Positions 42,827-51,752 of a stretch of DNA of 64,000 bases are shown here, piece by piece (the stretch's first letter is position 1; each line of letters begins with the position of its first letter). Below the pieces are notes generated by a model. It was not told where the DNA came from and made no database searches. It was given only the letters and a program-made list of their open reading frames with translations. A program made the translations under genes and the position numbers. The stretch covers positions 6,562-70,561 of the forward strand of contig CAVUSZ010000045.1 of NCBI GenBank assembly GCA_963744255.1. Direction: 5' to 3'. The stretch is from DATEDA01 sp963744255 (GTDB lineage: Bacteria > Pseudomonadota > Gammaproteobacteria > Burkholderiales > SG8-39).

Positions 42827-44769
42827 GCGGCGGGCGCGCGTTCGACGTCATCTGCGTCGGGCGCGCAGCGGTGGACCTATACGGCGAGCAGACGGGCGGC
42901 CGCCTCGAGGACATGCTGAGCTTCGCCAAGTATCTAGGCGGATCGCCGGCGAACACCGCGGTCGGCTGTGCGCGGCTGGGTCTGCGGCCGGCCATGCTCA
43001 CTCGTGTCGGCGACGAGCACAACGGCCGCTTCGTGCGCGAAACCCTCGCCGCTGAAGGGGTCGACGTCAGCCATGTGGTGACCGATCCGCGGCGGCTGAC
43101 CGCGCTCGTGTTCCTCGGCATCCGCGACCGGGATACGTTCCCGCTCGTCTTCTACCGCGAGAACTGCGCCGACATGGCGATCTCGCCCGGGGATTTCGAC
43201 CGGCCATTCATCGCCTCGTCGAAGGCGCTGCTCATCTCCGGGACGCATCTCTCGACGCAGCACACCTACGACACCTGCCGCACCGCGATGCGGTACGCGC
43301 GCGAAGCGGGGACGCGGGTCGTGCTCGACATCGACTACCGCCCGGTGCTATGGGGGCTCACCGGGCTCGGCCTCGGCGAGCAACGCTTCGTCGCGTCCGA
43401 CCGGGTAAGCGCGCATCTGCAGACGGTCGTCGCCGAGTGCGATCTGATCGTCGGCACCGCGGAGGAGATCCACATCGCCGGCGGCGCGACCGACACGCTC
43501 GCCGCGCTGCGCACGTTGCGCACGCTGACCACGGCAACGCTGGTCGTGAAGCTCGGGGCCATGGGTTGCGTGGTGTTCCCCGGGGCGATCCCCGATGCGC
43601 TCGAACAGGGCGTCGTCGGGCCCGGCTTCCCGGTCGAGGTCTACAACATCCTGGGCGCGGGCGACGCGTTCATGGCGGGCTTCCTCCGCGGCTGGCTGCG
43701 CGACGAGCCACTCGAGCAGTGCGCCGCGTATGGCAACGCGTGCGGCGCGCTCGTCGTGTCGCGCCACGGCTGCGCGCCGGCCATCCCGAGCTGGGAAGAG
43801 CTGGCGCATTTCCTCGCGCACGGGGCCGCTACGGCGCGCCTCCGCGAGGACAGCGAGCTCGAGCGCCTGCATCGCGTCACCACGCGGACGAAGCGCTGGC
43901 CGTCGCTCGCGGTGCTCGCCTTCGACCATCGGGTCCAGCTGGAGGCGATCGCCGACGAGCATGGCGCGCCGCGCAAGCGGATCCGCGATTTCAAGCGGCT
44001 CGTCGCCGAGGGTGCCGTACGGGGCGCGGGGGAGACGCCGGGCGCCGGCGTCATTCTCGACGACCGCTACGGCGGGGACGTGCTCCCCGCGCTCACCGGG
44101 CGGGGGCTCTGGATCGCGCGACCGGTCGAGGCGCCGGGGTCGCGACCGCTCGCGTTCGAGGCGGGCGACAGCGTGGCGCTCACGCTCCGCGCGTGGCCGG
44201 GCGAGCACGTCGCGAAGTGCCTCGTGTTCCATCACCCCGACGACCCGCCGGACCTGCGCGGGGCCCAGACGGCGCGGCTGCTCGCCCTCCAGGTGGCGTG
44301 CGAGGCGACGCGTCGCGAGCTGCTGGTCGAAGTCCTTCCGCCGCGCGAGCTGCCGGCCGACGCTTCCACGACCGCCCGCTCGCTCGCGCAGCTTTACGAA
44401 GCCGGCATCCGTCCCGACTGGTGGAAGTTGCCGCCGGCGGCGGATATGCGCGCCTGGGCAGAGACGACGGCAGTGATCGAGCGGAACGACCGCCACTGTC
44501 GCGGCGTGGTGATGCTCGGGCTCGAGGCAGACGAAGCGACGCTTCGCGCGAGCTTCGAGGTCGCCGCGCAGTTCGGGATCTGCAAGGGTTTCGCGGTCGG
44601 CCGGTCGATCTTCGCCGCACCCGCCGGCGCATGGTTCGCGGGCGACGCCTCGGACGACGAGGTGGTCGAAGAGGTCGCGGAGCGGTATGCGCGCCTCATC
44701 GGAATGTGGCAGCGGGCGCGGACGAACGCACGCGGCACCAGGGTTCACTCGGCAACGGAGACGACATGA
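42823..44769 (+). CDS. iolC: IolC: 5-dehydro-2-deoxygluconokinase fused to DUF2090 aldolase-like domain
   Basis: A 648-residue fusion from GTG. Residues about 7-330 form a PfkB kinase (LSFAKYLGGSPANTAVGCAR; catalytic Asp281 in NILGAGDAFMAGFLRG). Residues about 345-640 form the DUF2090 domain (VLAFDHRVQLE, LVEVLPPRELPAD, GIRPDWWKLPP), fused to IolC in many Gram-negative bacteria and resembling the IolJ aldolase. Together they would phosphorylate 2-deoxy-5-keto-gluconate and perhaps cleave it to DHAP and malonate semialdehyde. It overlaps both the RpiR gene and the next gene by four bases. Confidence 0.92.
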   Translation: MSGGRAFDVICVGRAAVDLYGEQTGGRLEDMLSFAKYLGGSPANTAVGCARLGLRPAMLTRVGDEHNGRFVRETLAAEGVDVSHVVTDPRRLTALVFLGIRDRDTFPLVFYRENCADMAISPGDFDRPFIASSKALLISGTHLSTQHTYDTCRTAMRYAREAGTRVVLDIDYRPVLWGLTGLGLGEQRFVASDRVSAHLQTVVAECDLIVGTAEEIHIAGGATDTLAALRTLRTLTTATLVVKLGAMGCVVFPGAIPDALEQGVVGPGFPVEVYNILGAGDAFMAGFLRGWLRDEPLEQCAAYGNACGALVVSRHGCAPAIPSWEELAHFLAHGAATARLREDSELERLHRVTTRTKRWPSLAVLAFDHRVQLEAIADEHGAPRKRIRDFKRLVAEGAVRGAGETPGAGVILDDRYGGDVLPALTGRGLWIARPVEAPGSRPLAFEAGDSVALTLRAWPGEHVAKCLVFHHPDDPPDLRGAQTARLLALQVACEATRRELLVEVLPPRELPADASTTARSLAQLYEAGIRPDWWKLPPAADMRAWAETTAVIERNDRHCRGVVMLGLEADEATLRASFEVAAQFGICKGFAVGRSIFAAPAGAWFAGDASDDEVVEEVAERYARLIGMWQRARTNARGTRVHSATETT

Positions 44770-45665
44770 CAGAGCGGATCGGCTTTATCGGCCTGGGCCT
44801 CATGGGGCACGGCATGGCGAAGAACCTGGTGACCAAAGGTCACCCGCTGACGTTCCTCGTGCATCGCAACCGGTCGAACATCCAGGACCTCCTCGACGCC
44901 GGCGCGAAGGAGGCCAAATCGATCAACGCGCTCGCGGAAGGCGCCGATATCGTTTTCGTCTGCGTGACGGGGACGCCGCAGGTCGAGGCGAACGTCTACG
45001 GCGACGGTGGGCTGCTTGCCTCGTGCCGGAGGGGGACCATGGTTGTGGACTGCTCGACGGCGGAGCCCGACTCGACCTTGCGGATCCGCGCGGACTTCGC
45101 GCGCAAAGGGGTCGAGTTCGTCGATGCGCCGCTCGCGCGCACGCCGCGCGAGGCCGAGGCCGGCAAGCTCAACACGATGGTCGGCGCGAGCCCCGAGGTG
45201 TTCGCGAAGCTCGCGCCGGTGCTCGAGTGCTTCGCCGAGAACGTCATCCACGCCGGACCGCCCGGCGCGGGGCACAAGATCAAGCTGGTCAACAATTTTC
45301 TCGCGCTCGGGAACGCGTGCCTCATCGCGGAGGCACTCGCCGCCGCCGCGAAGGTCGGTGTCGACCTCGAGGTGCTCTACAAGTTGATCTCGGCGGGGGG
45401 TGCGAACTCCAACATGTTCCAGATGCTGGTGCCGAAGGCCTTGCAGGGCGATTTCACCGGTCTCCTCTTCGCGCTCGACAACGCGCGGAAGGACCTTCGC
45501 TACTACACCCACATGACCGAGACGGCCCCGGTGGCGACCCCGATTGCCGACACGGTGCACGCGACGCTGCTCGCCGCGGTCCAGCTCGGCTTCGGCGACC
45601 AGTACGTGCCTTCGCTCATCGAAGCGCACGAGAAGCTGAACGGTTTCCAGATCATCAAGCGGTAG
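44766..45665 (+). CDS. 3-hydroxyisobutyrate dehydrogenase-family oxidoreductase
   Basis: A 299-residue beta-hydroxyacid dehydrogenase. It has FIGLGLMGHGMAKNL for NAD(P) binding, catalytic Lys173 in KIKLVNNFLAL, and a C-terminal helical domain. The substrate motif usually written DAPVSGG is here DAPLARTPREAEAG, replacing the paired glycines by Ala-Arg-Thr. That change recalls the Arg-containing loop of sulfolactaldehyde reductase rather than classical HIBADH or tartronate semialdehyde reductase. It could reduce malonate semialdehyde or a related aldehyde. Its ATG overlaps the iolC stop by four bases. Confidence 0.85.
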   Translation: MTERIGFIGLGLMGHGMAKNLVTKGHPLTFLVHRNRSNIQDLLDAGAKEAKSINALAEGADIVFVCVTGTPQVEANVYGDGGLLASCRRGTMVVDCSTAEPDSTLRIRADFARKGVEFVDAPLARTPREAEAGKLNTMVGASPEVFAKLAPVLECFAENVIHAGPPGAGHKIKLVNNFLALGNACLIAEALAAAAKVGVDLEVLYKLISAGGANSNMFQMLVPKALQGDFTGLLFALDNARKDLRYYTHMTETAPVATPIADTVHATLLAAVQLGFGDQYVPSLIEAHEKLNGFQIIKR

Positions 45666-45682
45666 ACCCGGAGGAGGGTGTC

Positions 45683-47012
45683 ATGAACGATCGAGTCAAG
45701 AGACAGCAAGTGAGCGAGACGCGCCGCAAGATCCTGAAGGCCTCGGCGATGGCTGCGGCCACCGCGGGCGCGTGGGGCGCGGCGCCGTTCTTCGGGCCGT
45801 GGAAGCACAGCCACGCGTGGTCGCAGGCAGCGCAGAAGAAGCCGCTCGTCATCGGGCTCACGATGGACGCCAGCGGCCAGTACGCTGCGAGCGGCAACGA
45901 AGAGCGGCTCGGCGCGATGATGGCCATCAAGGAGTTCAACGCGAAGGGCGGCGTGCTCGGCCGCCAGATCGAGGCGCTGCACATCGACACCGAGACGACG
46001 CCGGCCACCGGCTCGAGAGTCGCCGAGCGGATGATCACCCGCAACGAAGCGGCGTTCCTGATCGGCGCGGTGCACTCCGGCGTCGCGAACGCGATCAGCC
46101 AGGTGGCGCAGAAGTACGGCTGCGTCTACCTCAACACCAACTCGTCGTCGCCGACCGAGTCCGGCAAGGACTGCCACCGGGTGAAGTTCGTGTGGGACGG
46201 CAACGGCACCAACTTTGCGCACGCGATCGTCAAAAACGCGATGAAGGTGAACGGCAATCGCTGGCTGCTGCTCACCAACGACTACGTGTGGGGCCACAAC
46301 ACCTCGAAAGCGACGCGGACGCTCGTCGAGGCGAACGGCGGCAAGATCGTCGACGAGCTGCTGGTGCCGCAAAACACCCGCGACTTCGCCTCCTATCTGC
46401 TGAAGGTCCAGCAGATCAAGCCCGACGTCGTGGCGACCGCGGTCGGCGGCGACGACATCAAGGCGCTGCGCCAGCAGGTGGTGCAGCTCAAGATGAACCA
46501 GAAGCCGGCGTGGATCAACAACCAGCAGGACTGGCCGGACGTCTACGGCCTCGGGCCGGACGCGATCTTCGGGGTGTTCGGGACCACGTGGTACTACCGG
46601 TTCGATCTGCCGGGCGTGAAGGAGTTCGTCGCCGCGTACCAGAAGGCCTACCCGGGCGTGCAGATCCAGGTGCCGGGGAACGTGTACTACAACGGCTACG
46701 TGGCGACGCGCGAGCTGCTGCGCTGCGTGGAGGAGGCGGGCTCGACGAACAACATCGCGGTGATCAAGAAGCTCGAGGGCCGCAAGATGACCTGCGCGCG
46801 ACCGGATGCAGCACTTCGACGCCTGGATCAGCCCGGCGACGCACCAGTGCCAGCAGACGATCTACATGGCGAGCTACAACGACAAGCCGGCGGAGAAGGA
46901 CGACATCTTCCGCATCCTCGCGCAGGTGCCGCCGCAGGAGGTCGAGGACCAGGCCGCGCCGGCGGCGTGCAAGCTCGAGTCGTACGAGTCGACGCCGAGC
47001 TACGAGCAGTAA
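45683..47012 (+). pseudogene. livK: LivK-type substrate-binding protein, single-base frameshift near the 3' end
   Basis: A type-I periplasmic binding protein of the branched-chain amino acid class. It starts after GGAGGAGGG with a twin-arginine-like leader (TRRKILKASAMAAATAGAW). The family reads on through GLTMDASGQYAASGNEERLG and VYYNGYVATRELLRC, to KLEGRKMT. There an extra T (about 46,793) shifts the frame; the normal continuation (RDRMQHFDAWISPATHQCQQ through SYEQ) is found in the next frame and stops at 47,012. Without the extra base the protein would be about 440 residues. It could be a sequencing error or a recent mutation. Confidence 0.85.
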
Positions 47013-47020
47013 GGGACCTC

Positions 47021-47108
47021 AACGCGGAGATCGCGGAGGACGCAGGCGCGCGCAGAGAGCGGCATGCCCCGACGCTGCGCTCTTTGCGTTCTCCTGCACT
47101 CCTTGGGT
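47021..47108. repeat. intergenic imperfect palindromic repeat, copy 1
   Basis: Between livK and livH. One arm reads AACGCGGAGATCGCGGAGGA and continues to CGCAGAGAGCG; the other begins CGCTCTTTGCGTTCTCCTGC. The arms are roughly complementary with a short centre. The purine-rich cgcGGAGg/acGCAGAg pattern is known from dispersed intergenic palindromes of betaproteobacteria. A related copy lies on the other side of livH. Confidence 0.5.
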
Positions 47109-47114
47109 TAGGCC

Positions 47115-48044
47115 GTGGAGTTCCTGATCAACCTGCTCCCCCACGTCGTCAACGGCGTGACCCTGGGGCTCCTGTTCGCGCTCATCGCTCTCGGCTTCAT
47201 GCTGATCGTGGGCGTGATGGAGACGATCAACCTCGCCCACGGGTCGCTCTTCGCCCTCGGGATGTATTTCGCACTGTTCATCGTCACGCCGACGCTCGGG
47301 CTCTTTCCCGACCTGCAAGCGTCGTACTTGGCGCTGCCCGTCGGCACCCGCTATCTCGCGGCGCTCTTCCTCGCACCGGTGTTCGTCGGGCTCTTCGGGA
47401 TGCTGCTCGAGCTCTGCATGCGGCGCACCTACGGGCGCGACCCGCTCTACGGGCTGCTGCTCACGTTCGGCGCGGCGCTGGTGATCGAGGAGGTGATCCG
47501 CCTGGTCTGGGGCTCGACCGAGAAGCAGCTCCCGCTGCCCGAGACGATCTCCGGCGCGTTCCTCGTCGGCGACCTGATCTACTCGAAGTACCGGTTCTAC
47601 GCGAGCGCCTTCGCGGTGATCGCGATCCTCGCGCTCTGGCTTTTCATCGAGAGGACGCCCTACGGGGCGATGATCAAAGCCGGCGCGCACGACAGCGAGA
47701 TGGTGCGTGCGCTCGGCATCAATCTCTCGCGGCTGCGCCTCTTCGTCTTCAGCCTCGGCACCGCCCTCGCCGCGGTTGCCGGGGTGATCATGGCGCCGAT
47801 TTGGGGCATCCGGCCGCACGTCGGGGTCGACGCCGTGGTGCCGGCGTTCCTGATCATCGTGCTCGGTGGCGTCGGCAGCCTGTGGGGCGCGGTGCTGGCG
47901 GGGCTCGCGGTGGGGCTGGTGGTCGGACTAACCGGGGCGTACGCGTCGGAGTGGTCGCTGATGTCGATGTATCTTCTCTTCATCGCCGTGGTCACGTTCC
48001 GCGCGCGGGGGCTGTTCGGGAAGAAGAGCGTGCTGGACGTATGA
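47115..48044 (+). CDS. livH: branched-chain-type ABC transporter permease LivH
   Basis: A 309-residue permease starting at GTG (VEFLINLLPHVVNGVTLGLL). LivH hallmarks are IALGFMLIVGVMETINLAHG (helix 1-2 region), ALVIEEVIRLVWGS, and the late loop MVRALGINLSRLRLFVFSLG followed by FLIIVLGGVGSLWGAVLAGL. About eight membrane helices. It pairs with LivM on the opposite strand. It sits between two repeat copies, which suggests it was reshuffled relative to livMGF. Confidence 0.92.
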   Translation: MEFLINLLPHVVNGVTLGLLFALIALGFMLIVGVMETINLAHGSLFALGMYFALFIVTPTLGLFPDLQASYLALPVGTRYLAALFLAPVFVGLFGMLLELCMRRTYGRDPLYGLLLTFGAALVIEEVIRLVWGSTEKQLPLPETISGAFLVGDLIYSKYRFYASAFAVIAILALWLFIERTPYGAMIKAGAHDSEMVRALGINLSRLRLFVFSLGTALAAVAGVIMAPIWGIRPHVGVDAVVPAFLIIVLGGVGSLWGAVLAGLAVGLVVGLTGAYASEWSLMSMYLLFIAVVTFRARGLFGKKSVLDV

Positions 48045-48153
48045 ACCCGAACGCCGAGGTTGCAACGAACGCCGAGGCCGCAGCAGAGACCGGGCGGCGA
48101 CGCTGCCCGGGACCGGGCCGCGATCTTGGCGTCCTCCGCGTTGCCGATCGAAG
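48045..48153. repeat. intergenic imperfect palindromic repeat, copy 2
   Basis: Immediately after livH. The left part repeats AACGCCGAGG twice (about 48,051 and 48,069) and continues with GCCGCAGCAGAGACC. The right part has CTTGGCGTCCTCCGCGTT, whose complement AACGCGGAGGACGCCAAG resembles the left arm and copy 1. A GGGCGG...GCCCGG stem is in the centre. No protein is encoded. Confidence 0.45.
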
Positions 48154-48897
48154 ATGAGGCCACTCGATGGCAAGGTCGCGCTCGTCACCGGCGCCGCGGG
48201 GCCGATGGGCTTGGCGACGGTGAAGTTCCTGCTCGAGGACGGCTGCCGCGTCGCGATGGTCGACGTGAACGCGCAGGCGAACGACGCGCGCGCGCGGGAG
48301 CTCGGCGCCGGGACGTTCCCGGTCGCGTTCGACATCGGCGATTCGTCCGCGGTGCGCGCAGGCCATGCGCGTATCGTCGAGCGGCTCGGGCCGGTGGACA
48401 TCCTGGTCAACAACGCCGGCATCCTTTCCAACAACAAGGTCGAGGCGACCGACGACGCCGAGTGGCGGCGGGTGCTCGCGGCGAACCTCGACGGCGCGTT
48501 CTATCTGTCGCGTGCGGCAGTGCCGGCCATGAAGCGGAGGCGCTGGGGACGGATCATCACCACCTGCTCGCTCGCCGCCAAGACCGGCGGGCTGACGGCC
48601 GGGACCACCTACTCGGTCTCGAAGGGCGCACTGACCTCGCTCACCTTCTCGCTCGCGCGGGAGCTGGCGCCGCACGGCGTCACGGCGAACGGCATCTCGC
48701 CGGCGTACGTGAACACGCCGATGGTCACCGAGCAGCTGACCGAGGCGCAGCGCCAGGCGCTGCTCGCGCAGGTCCCGGTCGGCCGGTTCTGCGAGCCGGA
48801 GGAGTTCGCCCACGTCGTGCGCTTCCTCGCCTCGCCCCTCGCGGGCTTCATCACCGGCGAGATCGTCGATCTCAACGGCGGCCTGGTGATGGACTGA
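48154..48897 (+). CDS. short-chain dehydrogenase/reductase (SDR) in the inositol-type cluster
   Basis: A 247-residue SDR with TGAAGPMG in place of TGxxxGIG (residues about 12-19), NNAG, and the catalytic YSVSK. The C-terminal PVGRFCEPEEFAHVVRFL and GEIVDLNGGLVMD are typical. In this context it may oxidise a ring or chain hydroxyl of the imported polyol. It precedes a second, different SDR by four bases, so the two probably act on the same pathway at different positions. Confidence 0.82.
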   Translation: MRPLDGKVALVTGAAGPMGLATVKFLLEDGCRVAMVDVNAQANDARARELGAGTFPVAFDIGDSSAVRAGHARIVERLGPVDILVNNAGILSNNKVEATDDAEWRRVLAANLDGAFYLSRAAVPAMKRRRWGRIITTCSLAAKTGGLTAGTTYSVSKGALTSLTFSLARELAPHGVTANGISPAYVNTPMVTEQLTEAQRQALLAQVPVGRFCEPEEFAHVVRFLASPLAGFITGEIVDLNGGLVMD

Positions 48898-48900
48898 ACC

Positions 48901-49716
48901 GTGAGCGGGACGATCACGCCGAAAATGGATCTCCGCCGCGAGATCGAGGGCCTGTTCGATGTGACCGGGCAGGTGGCCTACATCCCGGGTGGCTATGGCG
49001 GCATCGGCGAGGCGATCGGGTGTGCGCTCGCACATCACGGTGCGACGGTGGCGGTGTCTGGACGCAGCCGGGAAAAGGCCGAAGCCGCGGCAGCGCGTCT
49101 CCGCGACGCGGGTTACCGCGCCTCGGGTCTCGCGTTCGACGCCCACTCGGTCGCGAGCATCCGCGAATCGGTCGACGCCGTCGCGGGCGAGCACGGGCGC
49201 CTCGATATCCTGGTGAACTGCGTCGGGCTCAACCGCGAGCAGGCGCTGCTCGAGGTCACCGAAGACGCGTTCGACGAGGTCTTCGAGATCAACGTCAAGG
49301 CCGCGATGTTTCTCGCGCAGGCGGCTGCACGCCACCAGATCGCGGGCGGGCGGGGCGGGCGACAAGTACACTTCGGATCGGTGCGCTCGGCGCTCGGCAT
49401 CCGCGGCCGCGGTTACTCGGCGTACTGCGCCGCGAAGGGCGGCCTCGCGCTCCTCGTCAAGCAGCACGCGATGGAGCTCGCGCCGCACGCGATCACGGTG
49501 AATGGCATCGCGCCGACCTACGTGCGCACCGAGATGATCGCGCACCACCTTGCGCGACCCGATTTCCTCGCGACCACGCTGCCGCGCATACCGCTCGGGC
49601 GGCTCGCGGAGCCGCGCGACATTGCCGGCGCGGCGCTGCTCTTCTGCGCGCCGGCGGGTGCATTCATCACCGGCCAGATGCTGTACGTCGACGGCGGAAT
49701 CACGGCCAGCCAGTAA
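48901..49716 (+). CDS. short-chain dehydrogenase/reductase (SDR) with atypical glycine motif
   Basis: A 271-residue SDR from GTG, three bases after the previous stop. The cofactor motif is YIPGGYGGIGEAIG, with Pro-Gly-Gly in place of Thr-Gly-Gly. NNAG is replaced by NCVG, and the catalytic set is Ser/YCAAK (YSAYCAAKGGLALL). C-terminal GQMLYVDGGITASQ is usual. It resembles gluconate 5-dehydrogenase-type sugar-acid reductases, which would suit formation or interconversion of keto-sugar acids upstream of IolC. Function is inferred only from context. Confidence 0.8.
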   Translation: MSGTITPKMDLRREIEGLFDVTGQVAYIPGGYGGIGEAIGCALAHHGATVAVSGRSREKAEAAAARLRDAGYRASGLAFDAHSVASIRESVDAVAGEHGRLDILVNCVGLNREQALLEVTEDAFDEVFEINVKAAMFLAQAAARHQIAGGRGGRQVHFGSVRSALGIRGRGYSAYCAAKGGLALLVKQHAMELAPHAITVNGIAPTYVRTEMIAHHLARPDFLATTLPRIPLGRLAEPRDIAGAALLFCAPAGAFITGQMLYVDGGITASQ

Positions 49717-49782
49717 GCGCTGGCGCGCGCGGAGGTACTTGGGCCACAATTCGGGCCAGCCGGAAGCCCGCAGGAGATCCCC

Positions 49783-51297
49783 GTGAACAAGCCCGTCGAC
49801 GCAGCGCTCCACGTCCCCCTCTGGATCGGCGGCAAGCCGGCCGGCTCGTCGGCAAACCGCTCGGGGGAGGTCACGAATCCGGCGACCGGCGCGGTCACGA
49901 AGCGCGTGCCGTTCTGCAACGCGGCCGACATCGATGCGGCGGTGAAAGCGGCGCAGGCCGCCTATCCCGAGTGGCGCGACGCGCCCGCTTTGCGCCGCGC
50001 GCGGGTGATGCAGCGGTTCCTGCAGCTGCTGCAGCAGGAGCGGGATGCGCTCGCGCGCATCGTCACCGAGGAGCACGGCAAGACGCTGCCCGACGCGACG
50101 GGCTCGGTGCAGCGGGGGATCGAGGTGGTCGAGTTCGCCTGCGGCGTCCCGCACCTCCTCAAGGGCGAGTACTCGGAGAACGTCGGCACCGGCGTCGACA
50201 CCCACACCCTGCGCCAGCCGGTGGGCGTTTGCGCGGGTATCACGCCGTTCAACTTCCCGGTGATGGTGCCGCTGTGGATGTTTCCGGTGGCGATCGCCTG
50301 CGGCAACGCGTTCGTGCTGAAGCCTTCGGAGAAGGTGCCATCGGCATCGGTCCGGATGGCCGAGCTCTTCAAGGACGCGGGGCTGCCCGACGGCGTGTTG
50401 AACGTCGTCCACGGCGACAAGGAGGCAGTGGATTCGATCCTCGAGCATCCCGGCATCAACGCCGTCTCGTTCGTCGGCTCGACGCCGATCGCAAGGCACA
50501 TCTACGAGACCGGCGCGCGGCACGGCAAGCGGGTGCAGGCGCTGGGCGGGGCGAAGAACCACGCGGTGGTGCTGCCCGACGCAGACCTCGAGTTCGCCGC
50601 CGACGCGCTGATCGGCGCGGCCTATGGCTCGGCGGGCGAGCGCTGCATGGCGATCTCGGCGGTCGTCGCGGTCGGGGCGGCAGCCGACCCGCTGGTCGGG
50701 TTATTGAAGAAGAAGGCGGCGGCGATCAAGGTCGGACCCGGGGACGCCGACGGCGTCGACATGGGGCCGCTCGTGACGAAGGCGCATCGCGACAAAGTGA
50801 AGGGCTACGTCGACCTCGGTGCGAAGGAGGGCGCGAAGCTCGTGGTCGACGGCCGGGGCCTCGCCGTCAAGGGCCACGAGGACGGGTTCTTTCTCGGCAC
50901 GACGCTGTTCGACGACGTGAAGCCGCAGATGAAGATCTACCAGGACGAGATCTTCGGGCCGGTGCTCGTCGTGCTGCGCGTCGATACGCTGGAAGAGGCG
51001 ATCGCGTTGGTGAATGCGAACCCCTATGCGAACGGTACGGCAATCTTCACCGAGAGCGGCGGCGCCGCACGCCGGTTCGAGAGCGAGATCCAGGTCGGCA
51101 TGGTCGGGATCAACGTCCCGATCCCGGTGCCGGTCGCGTTCTATTCGTTCGGCGGGTGGAAGGGCTCGCTCTTCGGCGACCTCCACGTGCACGGCGTCGA
51201 GGGCGTCAAGTTCTACACCCGCACCAAAGCGGTGACCACCCGGTGGCCGCATCAGGACACTCCGGCGCCGGGCCTCAACATGCCGACGCTGGGTTGA
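49783..51297 (+). CDS. mmsA: CoA-acylating methylmalonate/malonate-semialdehyde dehydrogenase (MmsA/IolA)
   Basis: A 504-residue aldehyde dehydrogenase from GTG with CAGGAG upstream. The catalytic cysteine is in YGSAGERCMAISAVV, the MmsA-type active site. The NAD region has PFNFPVMVPLWMFPVAIACG. The C-terminal part PVPVAFYSFGGWKGSLFGDL is MmsA-specific. It turns malonate semialdehyde (from inositol) or methylmalonate semialdehyde (from valine) into acetyl- or propionyl-CoA. Downstream of IolC, the inositol-type role (IolA) fits best. A lipoprotein gene follows after 18 bases. Confidence 0.93.
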   Translation: MNKPVDAALHVPLWIGGKPAGSSANRSGEVTNPATGAVTKRVPFCNAADIDAAVKAAQAAYPEWRDAPALRRARVMQRFLQLLQQERDALARIVTEEHGKTLPDATGSVQRGIEVVEFACGVPHLLKGEYSENVGTGVDTHTLRQPVGVCAGITPFNFPVMVPLWMFPVAIACGNAFVLKPSEKVPSASVRMAELFKDAGLPDGVLNVVHGDKEAVDSILEHPGINAVSFVGSTPIARHIYETGARHGKRVQALGGAKNHAVVLPDADLEFAADALIGAAYGSAGERCMAISAVVAVGAAADPLVGLLKKKAAAIKVGPGDADGVDMGPLVTKAHRDKVKGYVDLGAKEGAKLVVDGRGLAVKGHEDGFFLGTTLFDDVKPQMKIYQDEIFGPVLVVLRVDTLEEAIALVNANPYANGTAIFTESGGAARRFESEIQVGMVGINVPIPVPVAFYSFGGWKGSLFGDLHVHGVEGVKFYTRTKAVTTRWPHQDTPAPGLNMPTLG

Positions 51298-51315
51298 ACG
51301 GACAAGGAGAAAGGA

Positions 51316-51720
51316 ATGAACGCCCCTCGCCGCCTGCTTGCCGCCATCGCCGCCGCGACCTTCGTCGCCGCGTGCGCGCCCGACGAATTCAAGCCATCGC
51401 CTGGCTTCGACGGGTTCCTCGACCGCATCGGGCAGGAGTGCTACCCGGACACGATCGGGCCCACGCTCGTGCGGCAATGGGCGCAGGGCTACGGGCCGGG
51501 CGGCGGCGGGGCCGGCTTCATGGATGCGACTTCGGCCCTCTACTACGGAAAGATGAGTCCGGCCACGTATCGCGCTTCCATTACCGCGTTCACGGACAAC
51601 GGCACGGCGACCAACAAGGGGATCGACTGCATCATCAGCAAGCTGCCGGCCTCGCGGCCCGGCACGCCCGGCGGCATACCCGCCGGGCGGGACGGCGTCC
51701 CGCCGCCGCCGTCGCGATGA
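51316..51720 (+). CDS. small lipoprotein of unknown function
   Basis: A 134-residue protein with an AAGGAGAAAGGA ribosome site. The signal MNAPRRLLAAIAAATFVAAC ends in a lipobox-type VAAC (Cys20). The mature domain (FDGFLDRIGQECYPDTIGPT onward) ends in a Pro/Gly-rich tail. Two internal cysteines (QECYPD and DCIISK) may pair. No family recognised. It follows mmsA by 18 bases but may be unrelated to the pathway. Confidence 0.65.
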   Translation: MNAPRRLLAAIAAATFVAACAPDEFKPSPGFDGFLDRIGQECYPDTIGPTLVRQWAQGYGPGGGGAGFMDATSALYYGKMSPATYRASITAFTDNGTATNKGIDCIISKLPASRPGTPGGIPAGRDGVPPPPSR

Positions 51721-51752
51721 GCGCGAGCCTTGCGGCGCGGCGCGGCGCTGCG

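Noticed and set aside
44687..48157. Single giant open frame spanning livK and livH
   Set aside because: Only the livK stretch is coding; the rest is the frame after the livK frameshift and a shadow of livH.
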